Source: AV40 sp038230255
Lineage (GTDB): Bacteria; Verrucomicrobiota; Verrucomicrobiia; Chthoniobacterales; UBA10450
Reading direction: 5' to 3'
Length of the DNA: 64,000 nucleotides
NCBI GenBank assembly: GCA_038230255.1
Contig: JBBRNP010000004.1
Location: forward strand, 224,937 to 288,936
The notes beneath the pieces are model-generated. The model did not search any database and was not told the DNA's origin. It saw only the letters and a program-made list of their open reading frames with translations. The position numbers and the translations under genes were made by a program. Below are positions 44,422 through 53,865 of the stretch, piece by piece (within the stretch, counting starts at the first letter, position 1; each line of letters starts with the position of its first letter).

Positions 44422-45420
44422 ATGCAACAAGCGAAACGAATTCTTCTCATCGGGCTCGGACGATGGGGTGCGAACCACCTTCGGGTTTTACAGTCCATGC
44501 CAGTCGAGCTTTTCGTGGCCGAGTGCGATCAGGAGCGGTTGAAATCTTCAGGCTTGCCCGCCAGTCGCCAAGCCGCCGACGGGCATTCTCTTTTTCCGAT
44601 TATCGATGCGGCGGTCGTTGTTACGCCCGGGCATTCGCACTTTGAGCTCTGCCGCGACCTGCTCGAAGCCGGAAAGGACGTGTTCGTCGAAAAGCCGATC
44701 ACCTTACAATCGGCGCAGGCAAGGGAATTGATCGGGTTGGCGAAGCAAAACGGATTAATCTTGCAGGTCGGCCACATTTTTCGATTCGACCCGGCGTCAG
44801 TTTGGATGAGGGACGCGATCGCGCAGAAACGTTTCGGTGAGATCAAAATGTTGCGCGCGAATTTCAGCGGCTTCAAACGGCCGCGGCAGGACACCGGAGT
44901 GACTTTTGCCGACAGCATTCATTTTATCGATCTCTTCCAATTTCTCCTCGGAACTCAGCCGCGCCGGGTCCATGCCATGATGCGAAATTTTCTCGGACGC
45001 GATGGCGAAATGGACGACGAATCGCTCATTGTCCTCGAATACAATTGCGGCGGCCGCGCTCCCATTTTGGCGACGATCGAAGCCGGTTACCATTTACCAG
45101 GGAAAAGGCGCGAGTTGACGATCGTCGGTAAAAATTCGTCCGCGGTCTGTGACTACAACGTTGCTCAATACAAAATTAAGACGTACGAGAACCGGCATGT
45201 CGCTAGCGGCGCGGAAATAAAAGCGGTGGAAGGCGCGATGCAACAACTCGAGTTCCCGCCAGAAGAGCCGCTCCGCGCCGAGTTAGCGTCCTTTCTCGAC
45301 GCGATCGAAACGCGGAGCCGGCCGCTGGTCGATGGCGTGGATGGAATGGAAGCCGTTCGAGTGGTCGAAGCTGCTCTCGAATCCGCGCGCACCGGAAAAT
45401 GGATCGACATCTCCAAATGA
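44422..45420 (+). CDS. Gfo/Idh/MocA-type oxidoreductase
   Basis: The 332-residue NAD(P) enzyme has the Rossmann motif LLIGLGRWGANHLRVL and the EKP motif (VFVEKPI). The C-terminal domain includes HFIDLFQFLLG. Family members oxidise sugars or inositols (IolG) or make 3-keto sugars for later amination. The gene directly precedes a DegT aminotransferase, so the pair probably performs oxidation then transamination, on a nucleotide sugar or on inositol (as in scyllo-inosamine formation). Both are consistent; substrate is unknown. Confidence 0.88.
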   Translation: MQQAKRILLIGLGRWGANHLRVLQSMPVELFVAECDQERLKSSGLPASRQAADGHSLFPIIDAAVVVTPGHSHFELCRDLLEAGKDVFVEKPITLQSAQARELIGLAKQNGLILQVGHIFRFDPASVWMRDAIAQKRFGEIKMLRANFSGFKRPRQDTGVTFADSIHFIDLFQFLLGTQPRRVHAMMRNFLGRDGEMDDESLIVLEYNCGGRAPILATIEAGYHLPGKRRELTIVGKNSSAVCDYNVAQYKIKTYENRHVASGAEIKAVEGAMQQLEFPPEEPLRAELASFLDAIETRSRPLVDGVDGMEAVRVVEAALESARTGKWIDISK

Positions 45421-45436
45421 GTTCAGACCAAGCGAA

Positions 45437-46525
45437 ATGAAAAAGATCCCGCTATCACGCGTTTTTGTGAACGATGAAGTCCGCGAGGCCGGAATTCGCG
45501 CGATGAACTCCGGTTGGTACATCCTGGCCAAGGAGTGCGAAGCATTCGAAGCTGAACTGGCCGACTACGTCGGGACGAACGAAGCGGTCCTCTGTTCGTC
45601 GTGGACGACCGGTGCGCTGATGCTGCATCACGCAATGGGAGTCTGTCCCGGAGACGAGATTCTTGTTCCGTCTCACACCGCGTTTCCTTCGGTTGAACCA
45701 ATGATTCATCGCGGTGCGCGGCCCGTCTTCGTCGACATCGACCCGACCTACTGCATCGATGTCGATCTTCTGGAAGAGGCGATGACCTCGCGCACGGTTG
45801 GAATTCTTCCGGTTCATCTTTACGGGCATCCGGCGAACATGGACGGAATTTTTCTGGCCGCGAAGAAACATGGGCTTTGGGTGGTGGAGGATTGTGCGCA
45901 AGCCTTCGGCGGGGAGTATCGCGGCAAACGCGTCGGTTCGATCGCCGGTGCGGGCGCGTTTTCATTTTTTCCGTCGAAGAACTTGACCGTCATGGGCGAC
46001 GGCGGTTGCATCACGACGAATGACTCGGCCCTGGCTGGAAAGCTGCGGATGCTGCGAGACCATGGCCGAAGCTCGAAATACGTGCACGACTTCGTGGGCT
46101 ACAATTTTCGGTTCAACGAAATTCAAGCGGCAATTGGTCGCGTGGAGTTGCGCAACCTCGACAAATTGAATGATCACCGGCGCGATGTCGCAGCGCGCTA
46201 CAACGATCGGCTGGAAGGCGTGGTGCAAATTCCACCCGAGCGGCCGTGGGCACGACATGTTTATCACATGTACGTCATCCGCACCGAACGGCGCGATCAG
46301 TTGGCGGAATTTTTGAAAGGCAAAGGAGTCGGCACCGGAATTCATTATCCAGTTCCGAATCATCAGCAGCCGGCGACGATGAAACTCTATTCCGACCTGC
46401 CGCGGTTGCCGAAAACCGAAGCGGCGGTGAACGAAATTCTTTCGCTCCCGATCTACGGCGATCTGCCGATGGAAGATGTCGATTATGTTTGCGACGCGAT
46501 CCTCGAATTTTTCGGGAAGAAATGA
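45437..46525 (+). CDS. DegT/DnrJ/EryC1 family aminotransferase
   Basis: The 362-residue PLP enzyme starts at ATG 45437. Motifs are VLCSSWTTGALMLHHA, VEDCAQAFGGEYRG and the PLP-lysine region FSFFPSKNLTVMGDGG. It makes an amino group on a keto sugar or keto-cyclitol. Placed after the Gfo/Idh enzyme (16-base gap) and before the GT2 gene (ATGA overlap), it fits a two-step amino-sugar or amino-cyclitol route. Confidence 0.92.
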   Translation: MKKIPLSRVFVNDEVREAGIRAMNSGWYILAKECEAFEAELADYVGTNEAVLCSSWTTGALMLHHAMGVCPGDEILVPSHTAFPSVEPMIHRGARPVFVDIDPTYCIDVDLLEEAMTSRTVGILPVHLYGHPANMDGIFLAAKKHGLWVVEDCAQAFGGEYRGKRVGSIAGAGAFSFFPSKNLTVMGDGGCITTNDSALAGKLRMLRDHGRSSKYVHDFVGYNFRFNEIQAAIGRVELRNLDKLNDHRRDVAARYNDRLEGVVQIPPERPWARHVYHMYVIRTERRDQLAEFLKGKGVGTGIHYPVPNHQQPATMKLYSDLPRLPKTEAAVNEILSLPIYGDLPMEDVDYVCDAILEFFGKK

Positions 46526-47256
46526 CGACGCCCGAACTGAGCGTTGTCATTCCGTGTCATAACGAAGAGGAGAACTTGCGGCCGCTGCTTTCGGCGATTC
46601 ACGCGGCGCTTGATCCGCTCGGTTTGAATTTTGAGGTCGTTATCACGGACGACTACAGCACGGATTGTTCGTGGCGCGTCTTGCAGGAACTCGCCGGGAC
46701 TGATCCGCGGCTGCGCGCGCAGCGGTTCAAATTCAATTGCGGCGAATCGGCGGCAAGCTGGGCCGGGATGCAAACCGCGCGCGGCCGCTACATCGCGACG
46801 CTCGACGCCGATTTACAAAACGACCCGAAAGATTTGCCGGCGATGATGAACGCTTTGAAAAGTTACGATTGCGTTTGTGGCACGCGTGTTGAAACGCGCG
46901 CCCAAGGCGACAGCTGGCTCCGAATCGCGTCGTCGCGGATTGCCAATTGGGTCCGCAACAAATTATCGGGTGAGAACATCACCGACGCAGGTTGCACCTA
47001 TCGCGTCTTCAAGCGCGAATGCATCTCCAGAATCAAATTCTTCAATGGCGCCCATCGTTTTCTTCCGACACTGATCAAACTGGAAGGTTTTACCGTCACG
47101 GAAGTTCCGGTGTCAAACAATCCGCGACGCGCTGGGAAAAGTCATTACGGTGTTTGGAATCGGTTGTTCAAGTCGTTCCGCGATTTGCTCGCAGTCCGGT
47201 GGATGAAATCGCGAAGGATTCGTTACGAAATTGCTGAGTCCCTCGATAACCAATGA
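46522..47256 (+). CDS. Family 2 glycosyltransferase (ArnC/Dpm-like)
   Basis: The 244-residue product has LSVVIPCHNEEENLRPL, ITDDYSTDCS and ATLDADLQNDPKDL (DxD motif). ArnC/Dpm-like enzymes move sugars onto polyprenyl phosphate. C-terminal membrane segments are missing, so it is a soluble-type member. The gene closes the plus-strand operon; its last 34 bases overlap tail to tail with the acyltransferase on the other strand. Confidence 0.9.
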   Translation: MTTPELSVVIPCHNEEENLRPLLSAIHAALDPLGLNFEVVITDDYSTDCSWRVLQELAGTDPRLRAQRFKFNCGESAASWAGMQTARGRYIATLDADLQNDPKDLPAMMNALKSYDCVCGTRVETRAQGDSWLRIASSRIANWVRNKLSGENITDAGCTYRVFKRECISRIKFFNGAHRFLPTLIKLEGFTVTEVPVSNNPRRAGKSHYGVWNRLFKSFRDLLAVRWMKSRRIRYEIAESLDNQ

Positions 47257-48377
47257 TTGCGATAAATCCGGTAGGCCTTGTAGCGTGCGGCGCCAATCGC
47301 TTGGAGAAATCGGTTAATCATGACATTATTTTCAAGAGTCATACTCAGCTCCCCGATGAAACCGCCTTTGATCATCCCTTCTTCTATCACCCGAAGCACC
47401 AGCATTTCCGCGACGCCTAGTCGGCGAAATTCGGGCCGGACTCCCATTGCGATTAACCGCGCGGTCTTCAGCCGTCGTTTGTAATAGAGCAGTTTGGCCA
47501 GGCCGATCGGGATTCCGAAAGTCGTTAGCCGCCCATTAATCTTTTTGAACGCGACATTGATATCCGGAAGTGCGAGAGCGAAACCAACGGGATCGCCGTC
47601 GATTTCGGCAACCGCCGTAAAATCGGCCCGGAGTAACGGCTTCATTTCCGCGGTCAGATGCGCAAACTCGGTTTCGGTAAAGGGAACGAAGCCCCAGTTG
47701 TCACGCCATGCCTCATTATAGATGCGGCGCAACAACTCACTTTCCGCCGGGAGATTGCGCAGATCGCCCTGGCGAATGGTGAAACGCGTTCGCCCTTGCA
47801 GCCGGGCGGCCAGCTTGCGCAAGCGCTGAGTCGCGGCGGTAGGATCGCTAAACCACCAGGCATAAAAGTCGATCTCTTTGGTGAAGCCGCACTTTTCCAG
47901 CAACGCCGCGTAATAAGGAGGATTGTGTGCGGTCAATAACGTGGGCGGATATTGAAAGCCTTCGACCAAAAGCCCGCAGACGTAATTCGTCGAGTAATCG
48001 ATCGGGCCAAGCACTTCGGTGCGTCCCTTTCCGCGGATCCACTTAAACGCACTATCGCACAGCGCGCTCGCCACCTCCGGATCATCAATCGATTCGAAAA
48101 GTCCGAAACAGCCGACGCTCGTTTGATGGAGCGAATTATAATTTGGATCGTCGCTGGCCATGATTCGCCCGACGATCTCGCCTCGCCGCCGCGCGATAAA
48201 GAGCTCGGCGTCGCCGTGCTCATAGAAAGGATGGCGGGCGCGATCGAGAAAGGCTTTTCGCTCGATGATCAGCGGCGGAACCCAGGCGGGATCGTTTCGA
48301 TAAATCCGCCAGGGAAGCTTGATGAATTCATCCCGCTCTTTGCGCCCGGTCACTTGTGAAACTTCAATCCGTGACAC
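47223..48377 (-). CDS. GNAT-type N-acyltransferase (ceramide synthase candidate)
   Basis: The 384-residue acyl-CoA N-acyltransferase begins with KLPWRIYRNDPAWVPPL and has the GNAT-like core AMGVRPEFRRLGVAEMLVLRVI. FYEHGDAELFIARRRGEIVGR and GPIDYSTNYVCGLLVEGF are strongly conserved in this widespread family, to which (from memory) the bacterial ceramide synthase of Caulobacter belongs. It follows an SPT-like gene and a CDP-alcohol phosphotransferase in one operon. N-acylation of a sphingoid base is therefore a reasonable guess. The family assignment is firm, the reaction is inferred. Confidence 0.68.
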   Translation of the reverse strand: MSRIEVSQVTGRKERDEFIKLPWRIYRNDPAWVPPLIIERKAFLDRARHPFYEHGDAELFIARRRGEIVGRIMASDDPNYNSLHQTSVGCFGLFESIDDPEVASALCDSAFKWIRGKGRTEVLGPIDYSTNYVCGLLVEGFQYPPTLLTAHNPPYYAALLEKCGFTKEIDFYAWWFSDPTAATQRLRKLAARLQGRTRFTIRQGDLRNLPAESELLRRIYNEAWRDNWGFVPFTETEFAHLTAEMKPLLRADFTAVAEIDGDPVGFALALPDINVAFKKINGRLTTFGIPIGLAKLLYYKRRLKTARLIAMGVRPEFRRLGVAEMLVLRVIEEGMIKGGFIGELSMTLENNVMINRFLQAIGAARYKAYRIYRNHWLSRDSAIS

Positions 48378-48386
48378 AGGTCTGAC

Positions 48387-49328
48387 CTAAATTGCTGGAT
48401 GGCGCGCAGTGACGACTTGAAGGAGCGAGCGCGAAGCGTTTTCCTGCCGCCAAATCAGGTAGACGAGCAGAATATTGAACAAGGTCAGCTCGATCCAAAA
48501 GTACCAAATCGGCCGGCCAATCAACAAAAGCAGAAAGAGCACGAGCATACGCGTGTTGGTCATGAGCAATCTCCACCAGGCGAGCATTGGCTGGGCAAGA
48601 TGGCGATAGCCATCGTGCAGCCAAATTGGAATTTTTCCCGAAAATGCGCGCTCGACCCCTTGATGCAAACGCTGCAGGCCGGGCGCGAGAAGCTCCTGCT
48701 GCGAGGTAAAGGTCAGATACATTGCGAGCAACACTTTGCGTGACGGTTGATCGCGCCAACGCAGACTCCGAAACTCGTTTCGCAGCTCGAGGGATGAATC
48801 GAAATCGGCGCGGGATCGTCCTCTGACAAAATAAAGATAGCTGCTTCGGTGATAATCAGCGGCCGCGGCCTGGCAAACATGACTAAGCCCGGCGGCAACC
48901 ACGAGAAGACCGACCGCGAGAGGCGAACCGTCCGTCACGCAGCGCAACGCCAAATGAAGATAGATGCTTAACCAGACGAGATGATCGGCCAGACCATCGA
49001 TCAACCGTCCCATTCGGCTTGTCTGGTTGGTGAGTCGCGCAAGCTGGCCATCGGCATTGTCAAAAGCATTTGCGGCCATGTGCAGAAGAATGCCGAAAAT
49101 GTTCAGGCGTAGATCGCGATAATAATAAAGGTGGCCCGCGATTACCCCACAAACGCAGCCAACCGCGCTCACCGCCGTCGGCGTCAGGCCCAGGGCCGCG
49201 GACAGGCGCGCCAGTTGAAAACCGACTTTGCGATAAAAGTAGATGTCGATCCAACCTTCGAGTTCACGCGCCTTGTATGTTTTTTCGACGGTGGGCAGCG
49301 CGGCGCCGGTCTCGAGATCGGTCTCCAT
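48387..49328 (-). CDS. CDP-alcohol phosphotransferase (membrane)
   Basis: The 313-residue integral membrane protein has the full motif DNADGQLARLTNQTSRMGR then LIDGLADH, with all four Asp and the Gly present. Several hydrophobic segments surround it. ATG 49328 is preferred because the longer ORF runs back into the upstream SPT-like gene. It should attach a CDP-activated head group to a lipid acceptor. Placed between SPT-like and acyltransferase genes, a phospho-ceramide or related lipid is plausible; the head group is unknown. Confidence 0.85.
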   Translation of the reverse strand: METDLETGAALPTVEKTYKARELEGWIDIYFYRKVGFQLARLSAALGLTPTAVSAVGCVCGVIAGHLYYYRDLRLNIFGILLHMAANAFDNADGQLARLTNQTSRMGRLIDGLADHLVWLSIYLHLALRCVTDGSPLAVGLLVVAAGLSHVCQAAAADYHRSSYLYFVRGRSRADFDSSLELRNEFRSLRWRDQPSRKVLLAMYLTFTSQQELLAPGLQRLHQGVERAFSGKIPIWLHDGYRHLAQPMLAWWRLLMTNTRMLVLFLLLLIGRPIWYFWIELTLFNILLVYLIWRQENASRSLLQVVTARHPAI

Positions 49329-49351
49329 TGCTCCAGCTGCTACCCGCCGGT

Positions 49352-50614
49352 TCAGGAAACCCGCACCGTTTCCCGAACAGCCGGCGTAAATGTATCGGCG
49401 AGGATGTTGAGCGCTTCGTCCAGGTCCGCGCGAGTGTGTTTCGCGGTCACGCAAGCACGGAAGCAAATTCGATTTTGGGGAACGGCCGGGTAATCGACCG
49501 GCGCAACCCAAAGCCCGCGTCGCCGCAATTCATGACCGAGCCGATACATTCGTTCCCGGTCGCCGATGACGAGCGGCATGACGTAGGTTGTCGACATTCC
49601 GGTGTCGATCCCGAGCTCGCGCAGTTTTTCGTGGAAATAATCGGCGTTTTCCCAAAGAACCTTTCTTAGTGCCTCTCCGTCGCGAATCGCGATCTCCAAC
49701 GCTTTGAGGAGACCGGCGATGACGACCGGCGGTAGTGCGCACGAATAAACATAAGGGTGCGCGTAAAACCGCAGGTATTGGAGTGTCTCTTTCGAGCCGG
49801 CGACAAATCCACCGAGCGCACCGAACGCCTTCGAAAAGGTGCCGTAGATGAGCGGGACGCGGTCTTCCACTCCGAATTCTTCAGCGGCGCCGCGACCGTG
49901 TTTGCCACAGCCGAGGACCGAGTGCGCTTCGTCAATGAAAACGCTGGCGTCATGTGATACGGCGACATCGCTTAGTTCGGCTAATTTCCCAAAGTCGCCG
50001 TCCATGGAATAAATTCCCTCTAGGATAACAAGCTGTCGACGGCCGCTTTTGTGACTCAATGCGGCATCGAGCGAGGCCGCGTCGTTGTGTTCGAACTTTT
50101 CGGTCCGACAACGCGACAGCACCGCGCCATCGCGCAGGCTCAAGTGCGATCGATTATCGAGAACGGCGACGTCGCTCTTGCGGAGCAGACCGGAAATGGT
50201 TCCGAGCGCTCCGCCAAAACCGCTGTTGAAGAGCATCGCGTCTTCGCGGCCAAGAAATTTTGCGATTCGCGATTCCAATTCACGATGAAGGTCCGTCATA
50301 CCTGAGAGCATGGGCGAACCGCATGCGCCCAAACCGTGAGTATTGAGCGCTTCATGCGCGGCGGCGACGACATCGGGATGGTTCGCCAGACCAAGATAAT
50401 TGTAGGAGCAAAGATTGATGACGCTTTGCGATTTGCCGTCGTATCTGATGGTGGTGCGGGCGTCCGCACTGGCGAGCAATTCCGGCTCATATAATTCAAC
50501 CGCCCACGCGCCGGCGTGCATCCAGGCGGTGAAACTTGGCGGGGCTTGCAACGGATCGCGGCTTTCGCCCGCGAGGAAATTGCTCAAGCTAAGTTTTGCA
50601 GGGTCTTGGTTCAT
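49352..50614 (-). CDS. Serine palmitoyltransferase/BioF-like alpha-oxoamine synthase
   Basis: The 420-residue PLP enzyme has VINLCSYNYLGLANHPDV, GACGSPMLSGMTDLHRELE, VFIDEAHSVLG and the PLP lysine in YGTFSKAFGALGGF. This is the oxoamine-synthase family (SPT, KBL, BioF, HemA). The first two steps of sphingolipid synthesis need SPT, which condenses serine with an acyl thioester. The operon neighbours (CDP-alcohol phosphotransferase, acyltransferase) favour SPT over BioF, since no biotin genes are present. Family is certain, SPT role is moderate. Confidence 0.78.
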   Translation of the reverse strand: MNQDPAKLSLSNFLAGESRDPLQAPPSFTAWMHAGAWAVELYEPELLASADARTTIRYDGKSQSVINLCSYNYLGLANHPDVVAAAHEALNTHGLGACGSPMLSGMTDLHRELESRIAKFLGREDAMLFNSGFGGALGTISGLLRKSDVAVLDNRSHLSLRDGAVLSRCRTEKFEHNDAASLDAALSHKSGRRQLVILEGIYSMDGDFGKLAELSDVAVSHDASVFIDEAHSVLGCGKHGRGAAEEFGVEDRVPLIYGTFSKAFGALGGFVAGSKETLQYLRFYAHPYVYSCALPPVVIAGLLKALEIAIRDGEALRKVLWENADYFHEKLRELGIDTGMSTTYVMPLVIGDRERMYRLGHELRRRGLWVAPVDYPAVPQNRICFRACVTAKHTRADLDEALNILADTFTPAVRETVRVS

Positions 50615-50695
50615 TCCTTATGGCAAATCGGTCGCCGGGGCGACGTTCCATATCGGGGCAACAATTTTACGGAATTCTGCTTGTGGAACAAGTCT

Positions 50696-51796
50696 TTAGT
50701 TCGGCTTGTTTCGGGCTGCAGCCATGCGGTTTTCCCCGAGCTTTTGTGGGGCAAGCATCCTGCGTTGCAAAATCGTCCGAAATAAGGACCATCCTGGGCT
50801 TCCCGCTCGAAAATGCGCACGGCGAATCGCTCGGAAAGTACTGGCAGGTTCCTCCAAGAACATCCCGACGAGGCGGATAACGACCTGGCAACGGTAATAA
50901 AGCCGCCCAAGCAGAGTGGATTCCTGCCGAGATCTACAAATCAAGAGGAGCATTGCACAGTCCTCGCGAGTCAAGCGGTCCTGATGGCGTTCCCAGATCT
51001 CCGGCAAAGCACGCTCGCACAACATCCTGACTGCAGACCGACGGGTGAGATCCCGGCGAATACTTAATTGGTCCCCATGAAAGCGCCACATCGCCAGCTT
51101 TTGCGGTAAGTGGACTGTGCCGGTGAGATTAGTGAGACCAAGCAACCAGCCGAAATCGGCGACAGAACCCAGTGTGGTCTCGAAGGAACCCGCGGCCTTT
51201 GCCAGGGATAGACGGACGACGAGCTGCGTAAGCGAGAAGTAAACGCTGCGCCCAAAAAAATGAATCAAACAATCGTGAGGCGCCGGTCGGTAATTAATTT
51301 CTTGCTGCAATTCTTCTCCCGGGAAAGCACTGCCAACATTACCATGGGCCAGTAGGCGCTTGATGGCTGCTCGCGACAAATGGCCGGCTAAATCCCGCGC
51401 CGAAAGTTCGCTACCATTCCGATTGATCAATCTCACATCACAGACTGCGATACCGGCATTCGGGCATTGGCCCAGTGCTTCCACCATTTTGGCCAAAAAT
51501 TCCGGAGACATCGTGTCATCGCAGGTAGCAAAATGTAGAAACTCGCCGGCGGCGAGTTGCATGCCGCGGTTAAGGGCGGCATAGACCCCTTCCCGGGGAA
51601 CCTGATAGAGACGAAAACGGGGATCAGCGGACGCAATCGACTTGAAAAACTCCCAACTGCCGTCGGTGGAACCGCTGTCGAGAACGATCGCTTCCCAATC
51701 GGAGAAAACTTGCGCCGTCAGCGACTCGATTCGCGGCTCGAGATATGGCCGTGCATTTAAACACGGCAGAAGAAGGGAAACTTTCGGAGCACTCAT
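50696..51796 (-). CDS. Family 2 glycosyltransferase
   Basis: The 366-residue enzyme has VSLLLPCLNARPYLEPRIE, VLDSGSTDGSWEF, GVYAALNRGMQLAAGEFLHFATCDDT. This is the GT2 nucleotide-sugar fold with an acidic motif (CDDT). It acts in glycan assembly next to the GT4 gene upstream. The C-terminal ~70 residues are basic and have no recognised domain. Confidence 0.88.
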   Translation of the reverse strand: MSAPKVSLLLPCLNARPYLEPRIESLTAQVFSDWEAIVLDSGSTDGSWEFFKSIASADPRFRLYQVPREGVYAALNRGMQLAAGEFLHFATCDDTMSPEFLAKMVEALGQCPNAGIAVCDVRLINRNGSELSARDLAGHLSRAAIKRLLAHGNVGSAFPGEELQQEINYRPAPHDCLIHFFGRSVYFSLTQLVVRLSLAKAAGSFETTLGSVADFGWLLGLTNLTGTVHLPQKLAMWRFHGDQLSIRRDLTRRSAVRMLCERALPEIWERHQDRLTREDCAMLLLICRSRQESTLLGRLYYRCQVVIRLVGMFLEEPASTFRAIRRAHFRAGSPGWSLFRTILQRRMLAPQKLGENRMAAARNKPN

Positions 51797-51871
51797 CTCA
51801 AACCGCTCGCAACTAAAAGCGTCGGAAATTTCCCGCCTTTTGCTCTCCCGACCTGGCGCAATCCGAGAAAA

Positions 51872-53077
51872 TCATGAAATAGACGACGCGCGCGGATCGC
51901 TCGGCCAGCAACGCCGGATCGGCTCAAATTCGTCGAGCAAACCTAGTAAGCCTTTGGCAAAATCCTTACCGGTGAACCGGCGTGCTCGCTCCTTTCCGCG
52001 GAGAATCAAGCTTTCCCGCTTTGCCTTGTCGTGGAAAAGCGACTTGAGCGCCTGGGCAATTTCCCTCTCACTTGCCGGGTTCACCCGCCAGGCTGCGTCT
52101 CCCAACTGCTCGCTCGCACCCGGCACATCAGCCGCAATTACCGGGCAACCGAGGGCGAATGCTTCTAAAGGGGGCATGTTCTCCGGGCCAAAGAAGCTTA
52201 AGTAACAAAGTACGAAAGCGTTTTGATACAGCGCGCGTAACACTTCTCGAGATACGTGGCCGAGAAAATAGACTTGTTCCTCCAAGCGCAGACTTTGCAC
52301 CAATTGCCGGACATGACTCTCGTTTCCCTGGTCCGATCCGGTAAACACTACCGGCAGAATGAGGTTATCTGCCTCTTTAAGACGCGAGATCGCCCGTAAA
52401 ATACCTGCATGGTTCTTATGGCTCCAAAACTGCGCTGGATAGAAGACATAATCGCGCGGCAATTTATATTTTGCCAGCTCAGCCGTGGCTGATCCGCTTT
52501 CTTCGAGAGCAAAACGCGGCGTGGGATGGGGAAGAATCCGGATGCGTTCACTCGGCACTCCATAAAACATTTGGATCTCTTCTTTGCCCGCCTGCGTACC
52601 CGCAATCACGTAGGCGGCGCGTCTTAACACCTGGGAAAAAAAATTCTCTCGCCCTTGCCATATGTGGCCGGAACTGACTTCCGGAAAAAACGGTTGGAGG
52701 CGGTGTTGCAGATCCCAAACGATTACGAGGAATGGAATATCCAACGTGAGAGCCTCAAAGCTCGTACCCAGAAAGAATTCGATTCTTTCGTTATTGAGAA
52801 TGTCACCGATCCATCTCCTTTCCCACCAATACGTTCTTTTTTTAGCTATGTTTCGCAAAGCTGAGTAGGCCCGGGCAGGTAACGTCCCCTTCAGCGACAC
52901 GTATCGGACGTTCGGTCGCCTGTTCTCTGCTCGACAGCCTTTCAGGCCCTCAAAAACCACGAACTCGTGATCGGAGGTCTTCGCGCATTCAAGCACCTGT
53001 TCAAAAATCTCACGTTCTAAAGTGTGGCCGCCCCCAATGCTTTCGGCGGCGACGGGCGCCAGGATCCCTACTCGCAT
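51872..53077 (-). CDS. Family 4 glycosyltransferase
   Basis: The 401-residue GT-B enzyme has GGGHTLEREIFEQV at its N-terminus, VFYPAQFWSHKNHAGILRAI in the middle and FFGPENMPPLEAFALGCPVI with the E-x7-E donor motif. It lies 8 bases after the methyltransferase gene. It is probably a later sugar-adding enzyme of the exported glycan. Confidence 0.9.
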   Translation of the reverse strand: MRVGILAPVAAESIGGGHTLEREIFEQVLECAKTSDHEFVVFEGLKGCRAENRRPNVRYVSLKGTLPARAYSALRNIAKKRTYWWERRWIGDILNNERIEFFLGTSFEALTLDIPFLVIVWDLQHRLQPFFPEVSSGHIWQGRENFFSQVLRRAAYVIAGTQAGKEEIQMFYGVPSERIRILPHPTPRFALEESGSATAELAKYKLPRDYVFYPAQFWSHKNHAGILRAISRLKEADNLILPVVFTGSDQGNESHVRQLVQSLRLEEQVYFLGHVSREVLRALYQNAFVLCYLSFFGPENMPPLEAFALGCPVIAADVPGASEQLGDAAWRVNPASEREIAQALKSLFHDKAKRESLILRGKERARRFTGKDFAKGLLGLLDEFEPIRRCWPSDPRASSIS

Positions 53078-53085
53078 AACTGGCC

Positions 53086-53865
53086 CTACCGGGATTCCTG
53101 CGCTTTCCGGGCGATCGCGATCAAATGCCAGGTGTTCGCGTCAATTGATTCGTCTTCATGAAAGCCCGCGTAAAGTTTCAACATCTCAAAGCCCGCGCCC
53201 GAGATAAGCGTTCGCATTTCCTCTGGAAAGAAGAATCGGTTTGTTTGTTTTTCGCAAAAAGTTGAATAGGTCCCGTCGTTGTTAAGCTCGTAAACGGTGT
53301 AGCTCACGTCCGCCAATTGATCTTTTCGATCGAGAGTCGTCTCCGAAATTCGAAGAACCTCACCATCCGGAACGCTCCACCGGCGAAGCCGCACCGGAGA
53401 ATATTGGCTGAGCATTGCGGGTGCGTGCCAGAATTCGAAGATAAAAAGTCCGTCCGGACGCAAGCAACGCTTAATCCCCGCGAATGCCTCAGCGACGGCC
53501 TCGTCCGTTTTCAGGTAACCGATCGAATCGAACAGACAAATAACGGCGTCGTATTCCGTCGTGGCCGATGGAAGCGCTCGCATATCCCCACGATTGAACA
53601 GAACTTTCGAGCCGGTTTGTGCGGCGCGCTCTCGGGCGACTTGCAGCATATCGGGCGAGTGATCGATCGCGGTAATGCGGTAACCATGTTTTTCCAGCTC
53701 GAAAGCGTGCCGACCCGTTCCGCACGCCAGTTCTAAAATTTCTCGCGCGGGAGATGCGCCGAATTTGTTCAGGCAGCGATGCACAAAGGCCGCTTCTTCG
53801 GCGTACGGTTTGTCGGCGTAGAAGAGGTCATACAATTCCGCATGGCGCCCGGCGTAGGAGCTCAT
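53086..53865 (-). CDS. SAM-dependent methyltransferase (class I)
   Basis: The 259-residue product begins at ATG 53865, which overlaps the DegT stop (ATGA); the longer ORF is not used. Motif I is LELACGTGRHAFELE and motif II-III are AIDHSPDMLQVAR and VICLFDSIGYL. The C-terminus is short. It probably methylates a sugar or amino sugar in the glycan made by the cluster; the substrate is unknown. Confidence 0.88.
   Translation of the reverse strand: MSSYAGRHAELYDLFYADKPYAEEAAFVHRCLNKFGASPAREILELACGTGRHAFELEKHGYRITAIDHSPDMLQVARERAAQTGSKVLFNRGDMRALPSATTEYDAVICLFDSIGYLKTDEAVAEAFAGIKRCLRPDGLFIFEFWHAPAMLSQYSPVRLRRWSVPDGEVLRISETTLDRKDQLADVSYTVYELNNDGTYSTFCEKQTNRFFFPEEMRTLISGAGFEMLKLYAGFHEDESIDANTWHLIAIARKAQESR

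Noticed and set aside
49329..49511. Longer N-terminus for the CDP-alcohol phosphotransferase
   Set aside because: The extra stretch overlaps the SPT-like gene in another frame and is Arg/Gly-rich; ATG 49328 fits the family better.
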